Below, piece after piece: positions 6,575 to 10,169 of a stretch of 10,169 nt of DNA. Origin of the DNA: an uncultured Rikenellaceae bacterium (GTDB taxonomy: Bacteria > Bacteroidota > Bacteroidia > Bacteroidales > UBA932); contig CALCYB010000072.1 in the NCBI GenBank assembly GCA_937906485.1, positions 1-10,169 on the forward strand, in the 5' to 3' direction. Numbering within the stretch: position 1 is the first letter of the stretch; each line of letters opens with the position of its first letter. Position numbers and translations under genes: made by a program. The notes beneath the pieces are model-generated. The model was not told the origin of the DNA. It saw only the letters and a program-made list of their open reading frames with translations, and searched no databases.

Positions 6575-7936
6575 TTAGAAAGACAGGTATTCCATTACAA
6601 AACGGTCGTTACGAACAACATCTTGTTTTTCTGCGATTGTTTTTACAGAAGCGCAAGTTTTTTGTGCAGGAGCAGAAGCGGTTCTTGCCAGTGACCAGTG
6701 ACCAGCCATACATTCAAACGGGAAATCATCAACGTAGAATGCAATACCGCTAGACATTGCATAGAGTTCCAGGCTCAATACAGCAAAATTTTCACCGCTG
6801 CTGAGTTCACCTGAATAAGCTGTACCGTCTGCGAAATCACCGTCCAGAGCAAAGGTATATGCCGGGAATTGGCCAGTTACAAAAGTATAACCAGATTCGC
6901 CATAAGAGCAATAGCTCAACCAAGTGGGAGTATATCCGTCAGCATCAGCTGATCCTACAGCAACTTGGTTATAGATAGCCATATCACCATTTTCGTCAAT
7001 TACTGCAAGTGCAGGAGCATCAGACATATTTGATCTGGTCAAGCCATAGATGTAAACTTGATTCGGATAGGTCGGGTCTGCTTCAACGGTAAGATCAAGG
7101 GTCCAGTCACGATCTTCAAATCTCGGTGCCAGGTTTCCGTCTGCTCCTACTTCCCAAATCAAAGCTTGGTCAGCAGTCAAAGTCCATTCACCCAACCATG
7201 CATCACGTGCCGGATTTTCTTGCATTTCGGCGGTAGTGCAATTGTCAATTTCGAAAACAGCATTGTCCAAAGTTGCGTCGTAAGCGATAGCATAGAGGTA
7301 ATATTTGGTAGCCGGACTCAAATTTTGGAAATACAGTTCAACACCACCGGCATTGATTCCGTCAATGATGTTTGCTTGATCTACATAATTGAATTCATAG
7401 GTATCGTAAGCTTCTTCAATATCCATTCCACCACCTTCTTCTTCACTGAGCAACAAGTATTCAACGGCGCTGACAGCTTCACCTGCCCAAGTAAAGAACA
7501 GTGAATTGGCGCTGGTCAGACCTTCTGCAGCATATTCGTCAGTGGTATAAAGTTCTTGGGTAAATGAAACTTCCGGAGCGGGAGCTTCCAAAGTAACGGT
7601 CACGTCTGCAAACGGAGAATCAGTAAATTCTTTAGAATCTGCAGGTGCATTTGCTTTTACGCGTACGGTATAAGAACCGGGTTCCAGATCAGAGAAAGTA
7701 ACACTGGTTTCAGTGATTACGGTTTCTTGGCCCATGTGGTAAGTGTAACCGGCTGCATTTTCAACTGCATTCCAAGAAACGGTAAAGCCGTCTTCAACTT
7801 GGTTGGATACGGTCAGAACGGGAGTTGCCAAAGCTACAGGATCAACGGGTTCCGGAGCATCCTTTCCGCTTTTGTCGCAAGATGTTGTGAAAGCAAGCGC
7901 TGCGATTGCCATCACTGAAAAAAAGATTTTTTTCAT
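6575..7936 (-). CDS. Lipoprotein with fibronectin type III-like domains, function unknown
   Basis: A 453-residue acidic protein. The signal peptide MKKIFFSVMAIAALAFTTSC ends at lipid-anchor Cys20, followed by a charged, Pro-rich linker. Residues 36-118 look like one fibronectin type III domain (TVSWNAVENAAGYTY, then LEPGSYTVRVKA); residues 121-235 look like a second, more diverged one (LSPATKYYLYAIAYD). A further beta-rich domain follows, starting near WLGEWTL (about 246) and rich in Gly, Tyr and Asp. No enzyme motif is visible. Acidic residues soon after Cys20 (CDKSGKD) resemble the surface-export signals described in Bacteroidota, so exposure on the cell surface is possible. It has its own promoter candidate and terminator and looks monocistronic. 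I do not recognise a specific family. Confidence 0.85.
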   Translation of the reverse strand: MKKIFFSVMAIAALAFTTSCDKSGKDAPEPVDPVALATPVLTVSNQVEDGFTVSWNAVENAAGYTYHMGQETVITETSVTFSDLEPGSYTVRVKANAPADSKEFTDSPFADVTVTLEAPAPEVSFTQELYTTDEYAAEGLTSANSLFFTWAGEAVSAVEYLLLSEEEGGGMDIEEAYDTYEFNYVDQANIIDGINAGGVELYFQNLSPATKYYLYAIAYDATLDNAVFEIDNCTTAEMQENPARDAWLGEWTLTADQALIWEVGADGNLAPRFEDRDWTLDLTVEADPTYPNQVYIYGLTRSNMSDAPALAVIDENGDMAIYNQVAVGSADADGYTPTWLSYCSYGESGYTFVTGQFPAYTFALDGDFADGTAYSGELSSGENFAVLSLELYAMSSGIAFYVDDFPFECMAGHWSLARTASAPAQKTCASVKTIAEKQDVVRNDRFVMEYLSF

Positions 7937-7975
7937 GCTTAAAAAATAAGGGTTATTGTTAAAAATAATTTACAA

Positions 7976-7996
7976 CATATTCTGCTACCGAATATG
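7976..7996 (-). promoter_or_regulatory. Hairpin at the predicted 5' end of the lipoprotein mRNA
   Basis: CATATTC (7976-7982) and GAATATG (7990-7996) form a perfect seven-base-pair stem with a seven-base loop. It lies directly downstream of the TATTTTTG box, so the transcript would begin with, or one or two bases before, this stem. It could instead be a weak end signal for the upstream thioredoxin-like gene, but no T-run follows immediately. Confidence 0.5.
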
Positions 7997-8001
7997 AATT
8001 A

Positions 8002-8032
8002 CAAAAATAAACAGATTATTTTACAAAAACAA
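8002..8032 (-). promoter_or_regulatory. Promoter candidate for the FnIII-like lipoprotein gene
   Basis: On the - strand TTG (8032-8030) is followed after 20 bases by TATTTTTG (8009-8002), an exact TAnnTTTG match. A start near 7998 would give a leader of about 60 bases. It lies wholly in the 107-base gap after the thioredoxin-like gene. Confidence 0.6.
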
Positions 8033-8043
8033 GAACTGATTGA

Positions 8044-8634
8044 TTATTCCAACATTTTGTCAATACGTCCGACCAGGGATGCAAACTCATCTTCCTTGAA
8101 AAGACGCGTCAGCATGACGATCTTGCCTTCCTTGTCAATGAGCACATTGCGCGTAATTCCGGCAGAACGGTCGGCATACAAAGCAAACACATCCGCTCCG
8201 GGATCCAGAGCCAATGGATAGGTAATCCCAGTCGATTCAGCCAATTGCAATGCCTTTTCCAGCGGTTCGTCGCGATCTATGCCCACCAGCACAAAATCCG
8301 GATCCTGCTGGTGACGCAACCAGATGCGCTTCTCGATATGCGGCATTTCCTGCCGGCAGATGCCACACCAGCTGGCCGTAAACTGGAGCATGACCACTTT
8401 TCCGCGTTGCTCGGACAAGGTCCATTTTGTTCCGTCCGTAAGTTCTACAGTAAAATCAGGGGCAACATCCCCGACCTTTACCAGGTATCCGTTTTCATCG
8501 GCGACTACGGGTGTCACCGCTTCTGCAACAGAAGAATCCGCTGCGGGAACAACGGTTTCCTGTTGGCTGCGGTTGCGGCATGCACTCACAAAAAGTAGCG
8601 CACACAAGCCTGCACAAAAAAAGATTTTCTTCAT
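8044..8634 (-). CDS. TlpA/thioredoxin-like lipoprotein, thiol-disulfide oxidoreductase
   Basis: A 196-residue protein. The signal peptide ends in the lipobox VSAC (Cys19). Residues 20-50 form a flexible Ala/Val/Ser-rich linker; the thioredoxin-like domain begins at GDVAPDFTVELTDG (55-68), typical of the AhpC/TSA-TlpA branch. The redox motif WCGIC is at 89-93, preceded by LQFTAS. Such proteins reduce or exchange disulfides in the periplasm. The loop that normally holds the cis-proline reads AGITRNVLID, with Thr161 at the Pro position, so redox potential or partner choice may differ from classical TlpA. Residues after the lipid Cys are RNRSQQ, with no early acidic residues, consistent with staying on the periplasmic side (inference). 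The gene is transcribed divergently from the PAS gene across a 64-base gap. Confidence 0.9.
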   Translation of the reverse strand: MKKIFFCAGLCALLFVSACRNRSQQETVVPAADSSVAEAVTPVVADENGYLVKVGDVAPDFTVELTDGTKWTLSEQRGKVVMLQFTASWCGICRQEMPHIEKRIWLRHQQDPDFVLVGIDRDEPLEKALQLAESTGITYPLALDPGADVFALYADRSAGITRNVLIDKEGKIVMLTRLFKEDEFASLVGRIDKMLE

Positions 8635-8652
8635 AACTGAGCTATTTATTTC

Positions 8653-8669
8653 AATTTGAATGTCAAATT
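8653..8669. promoter_or_regulatory. Perfect dyad between divergent genes, possible operator
   Basis: AATTTGA (8653-8659) and TCAAATT (8663-8669) are perfect inverted repeats around ATG. The left arm contains the TTTG of the rightward promoter candidate and the right arm contains most of the leftward TTAATTTG box. It may be a regulator site, or it may simply reflect two promoter elements facing each other in A/T-rich DNA. Confidence 0.4.
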
Positions 8670-8682
8670 AATGCTATTTTTG
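8655..8682 (+). promoter_or_regulatory. Promoter candidate for the PAS/membrane-protein pair
   Basis: TTTG (8655-8658) and TATTTTTG (8675-8682, exact TAnnTTTG) are 16 bases apart, somewhat shorter than usual. The leader would be only about 10-13 bases and almost all A, which fits the SD-poor translation starts of Bacteroidota. Confidence 0.5.
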
Positions 8683-8695
8683 TAAAAAAAACAAA
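8664..8695 (-). promoter_or_regulatory. Promoter candidate for the thioredoxin-like lipoprotein gene
   Basis: On the - strand TTTG (8695-8692) is followed after 20 bases by TTAATTTG (8671-8664), one mismatch from TAnnTTTG. It overlaps the rightward promoter candidate almost completely, so polymerase could probably not occupy both at once. Confidence 0.45.
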
Positions 8696-8698
8696 AAA

Positions 8699-9037
8699 AT
8701 GACAGAAGGATATGCTTGGGCACAAGAAATGAATTGTGCCGTAACGGTTTGTGACAAAGCCGCAAACATTATTTTTATGAACCAGAAGGCCCGTGAGACC
8801 TTTGCCAGCCATGGGGATCTGATCGGGAAAAACCTCAAAGACTGCCATCCTCCCCATGCTTGGGAGACCATCCGGCAACTCTTGAGCAACGGTGGATCCA
8901 ACGCCTACACCATCAGCAAGAATGGGGTCAAGAAAATGATCTACCAGACGGCTTGGTTCGAGAACGCCCAAGTAGGCGGCCTGGTGGAGATTTCCATGAT
9001 CATTCCTGAAGAAATGCCGCATTACATACGTGGCTAA
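8699..9037 (+). CDS. Stand-alone PAS-domain protein
   Basis: A 112-residue soluble protein that is essentially one PAS domain. AVTVCDKAANIIFMNQKA (residues 14-31) is the first strand pair plus the typical xxN.A turn. LIGKNLKDCHPPHAW (41-55) is the helix-and-loop region where many PAS domains place a ligand, and a beta hairpin (KKMIYQTAWFENAQVGGLVEIS) closes the fold. The CHPPH segment (Cys49, His50, His53) resembles the CHPP found in PAS domains attached to DUF438 proteins. No kinase, cyclase or DNA-binding domain is attached, so any output must pass through a partner. The gene starts a probable two-gene operon: the membrane-protein gene follows after 23 bases. What it senses is unknown; redox state, metal or heme binding through Cys/His is a guess. 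Confidence 0.8.
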   Translation: MTEGYAWAQEMNCAVTVCDKAANIIFMNQKARETFASHGDLIGKNLKDCHPPHAWETIRQLLSNGGSNAYTISKNGVKKMIYQTAWFENAQVGGLVEISMIIPEEMPHYIRG

Positions 9038-9060
9038 CCGTCAAAAATCCATACCTGACC

Positions 9061-9744
9061 ATGAAAAAAACAGATCTGTATTTTACGCTGGTACTCGTTG
9101 CCATCTTCCTCCCGTTCTTTATCTCTCCCACCCTCTATGAGGCCTACAAGACGTTCAATGCCGGACATGGCATGATCATGAGTTTCTTCAAGTTCGGCAT
9201 CCTGGCAACCCTGGGGGAAATGCTGGGTGCCCGCATTGCCAAAGGAGAATACCTTCCGAAAGGTTTCGGCATGCTGCCCAAAATGGTGGTATGGGGAATC
9301 CTCGGGATGTTCATCAATGGAGCCATGATTGTCTTCTCCAACGGTATTCCGGTGGTCCTGCAAACCCTGGGCATGGACGATGCACTGATGGCCTTTTACG
9401 GTCCCCTCTCCTGGAAAAAATTTGTGGTGGCCCTGTCCATATCCGTGGCCATGAACACATTCTTTGCTCCGGTATTCATGACCTTCCATAAAATCACCGA
9501 CATGCACATCCACCATTATCAAGGAAGCCTGACCGCTCTGCTGCACCCGATTCCGATGGGAAAACTGATGGCCGAGCTGGACTGGAAAAAACAATGGGGA
9601 TTCGTCTTCAAGAAAACGATCCCCTTGTTCTGGTATCCGGCTCACACCATCACCTTCCTGCTCCCGGGTGAGCTGCGCGTTCTGTTTGCTGCTTTGCTGG
9701 GTGTTGTGCTCGGAGTACTGCTGGCAATTGCTGCCAAACGGTAA
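9061..9744 (+). CDS. Six-helix integral membrane protein, possibly Mpv17/PMP22-like
   Basis: A 227-residue protein with hydrophobic segments near residues 6-26, 40-60, 72-92, 120-142, 182-202 and 206-225. The N-terminus is short and has no cleavable signal. Two parts recall the Mpv17/PMP22 family: NTFFAPVFMTFHKITD (132-147), and a C-terminal stretch with Trp and Pro before TITFLLPGELRVLFAALLG (196-214), similar to the family's NF..VP...R segment. I have not been able to align it, so the family is a suggestion. A His-rich loop, MHIHHYQ (148-154), lies between helices 4 and 5. The gene follows the PAS gene by 23 bases and is probably co-transcribed with it. It acts in the inner membrane; function and substrate are unknown. 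Confidence 0.75.
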   Translation: MKKTDLYFTLVLVAIFLPFFISPTLYEAYKTFNAGHGMIMSFFKFGILATLGEMLGARIAKGEYLPKGFGMLPKMVVWGILGMFINGAMIVFSNGIPVVLQTLGMDDALMAFYGPLSWKKFVVALSISVAMNTFFAPVFMTFHKITDMHIHHYQGSLTALLHPIPMGKLMAELDWKKQWGFVFKKTIPLFWYPAHTITFLLPGELRVLFAALLGVVLGVLLAIAAKR

Positions 9745-9756
9745 GTACCTGTCCGC

Positions 9757-9960
9757 TCAGCGTTGGATTGTGCCGCTACTGGGATAAACGCCCTCAACTT
9801 GGATCATATCCGGCATCTGAAGACCTACGTCTGCCCCGATATAAGTCGGGTCACAAATGACGTAGGTTTTTCCTTGATAGTCAAAATGTGCCCCTTGTAC
9901 CGGCTCGGTAAAGCAGACCGCAGTGGCCAGGTGACCGGGATAATGCACAAGCAGCACATC
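9757..9960 (-). CDS. Transglutaminase-like protein, C-terminal end (5' part lost at a junction)
   Basis: The - strand frame encodes VLLVHYPGHLATAV, then a KTYVICDPTYIGADVG segment, and ends in TGA at 9757. The GHLATAV and CDPTY pieces match where transglutaminase-like cysteine proteases carry their catalytic His and Asp, and I recall similar tails in uncharacterised Bacteroidota proteins. The catalytic Cys would lie upstream, but the frame meets a stop codon soon after the join and there is no plausible start codon; a TTG at 9969 is not convincing. The stop codon lies 12 bases from the end of the converging membrane-protein gene. Codon use here resembles the rest of the window. The gene is probably complete in the real genome and was cut here by the junction at about 9941-9966. 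Confidence 0.6.
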   Translation of the reverse strand, partial: DVLLVHYPGHLATAVCFTEPVQGAHFDYQGKTYVICDPTYIGADVGLQMPDMIQVEGVYPSSGTIQR

Positions 9961-9966
9961 CAATCG
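9941..9966. other. Junction between two unrelated reading frames
   Basis: On the - strand, leftward of about 9941 only the transglutaminase-like frame makes sense, and rightward of about 9966 only the lactate-permease frame does. In between, both frames give family-like residues (permease IGCAAC, transglutaminase LDVLLV). Composition changes at the same place. No insertion-sequence end or target duplication is visible. Confidence 0.6.
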
Positions 9967-10168
9967 CAATACTTTGAGGAGCTAGCATTTTACCAGCACT
10001 TGTTCCTAGTGAGTTTGCGGCTACTAACCAGTATTCGTTCATTCCAATTGCCTGTGCAGCTTCTAATTGAACGTTACCAAATAATACTTCTGAACTTGTT
10101 CCACTACCTGTAACAAATGTACCTAAAGCACTTATTAAGTTGTAAATAGGATTATTCATTAAATCACC
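9941..10168 (-). CDS. lctP: L-lactate permease (LctP family), internal fragment, AT-rich and probably foreign
   Basis: The - strand frame is open from the window edge and encodes NNPIYNLISALGTFVTGSG followed by TSSEVLFG, and later WLVAANSLGTSAGKMLAPQS, ending in IAIG. These are the most conserved segments of the LctP lactate permeases (SGTSSNVLFG and GKM(I/L)SPQSIAIA in well-known members). Similarity holds to about CAACAL (9941) and then stops. Upstream residues lie outside the window. Codons are strongly A/T-ending (TTA, AAT, GGT, ACA), unlike the GC-richer genes to the left, so the piece appears to come from a low-GC organism or a recently acquired region. Because it changes directly into an unrelated gene, I regard it as a probable assembly artefact. 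Confidence 0.75.
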
Positions 10169-10169
10169 A

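Noticed and set aside
6690..6706. 7-bp tandem duplication (AGTGACC twice) near the 3' end of the FnIII-like lipoprotein gene, possible frameshift
   Set aside because: With both copies the frame continues with gene-like codon use to a normal stop, whereas removing one copy gives an implausible Leu-rich tail and an early stop.
1..10169. CRISPR arrays, tRNA or rRNA genes, insertion sequences, phage genes, known defence systems
   Set aside because: No regularly spaced repeats, no cloverleaf or rRNA segments and no transposase, integrase or defence-protein motifs were seen on either strand.

Overview
The window looks like a chromosomal segment from a member of the Bacteroidota, probably a gut Bacteroidales (a Rikenellaceae/Alistipes-like genome would fit, but that is inference). 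The reasons are: several lipoproteins with short MKK-type signal peptides, an M1 peptidase and a TlpA-like thioredoxin of the Bacteroidota lipoprotein type, promoter candidates of the Bacteroides kind (TTG/TTTG, about 16-20 nt, then TAnnTTTG), and almost no Shine-Dalgarno sequences.

Layout. (1) 1-99, + strand: the last 32 codons of a YbaK-type Cys-tRNA(Pro) deacylase. (2) 100-3805, - strand, read right to left: a compact four-gene cluster of ROK-family sugar kinase, MFS transporter, SIS-domain phosphosugar protein and creatininase-family metallohydrolase. It ends in a strong hairpin plus T-tract that lies inside the coding end of ybaK. (3) 3865-6456, - strand: an M1 zinc metallopeptidase lipoprotein. 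(4) 6575-7936, - strand: a fibronectin-type-III-like lipoprotein with its own promoter candidate, a 5' hairpin and a clear terminator. (5) 8044-8634, - strand: a TlpA/thioredoxin-like lipoprotein. (6) 8699-9744, + strand: a divergently transcribed pair, a stand-alone PAS-domain protein and a six-helix membrane protein. (7) 9757-10169, - strand: the C-terminal end of a transglutaminase-like protein, abruptly joined to an AT-rich piece of an L-lactate permease gene.

How the genes may work together. The kinase, transporter, SIS protein and creatininase-like hydrolase have the usual parts of a small sugar-derivative catabolic operon: uptake, phosphorylation, isomerisation or cleavage of the phosphosugar, and hydrolysis of an amide or ring bond. 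The substrate cannot be read from the sequence. The kinase lacks the usual ExGH sugar/zinc motif of ROK enzymes, which hints at an unusual substrate. The three lipoproteins are cell-envelope proteins with no evident functional link to the sugar cluster. The PAS protein and its membrane partner are a possible sensor/effector pair of unknown role.

The last 200 or so bases should be treated with caution. Two unrelated reading frames meet over about 20 bases that both frames can use, and composition changes at that point. This is what a short-overlap assembly chimera would look like.
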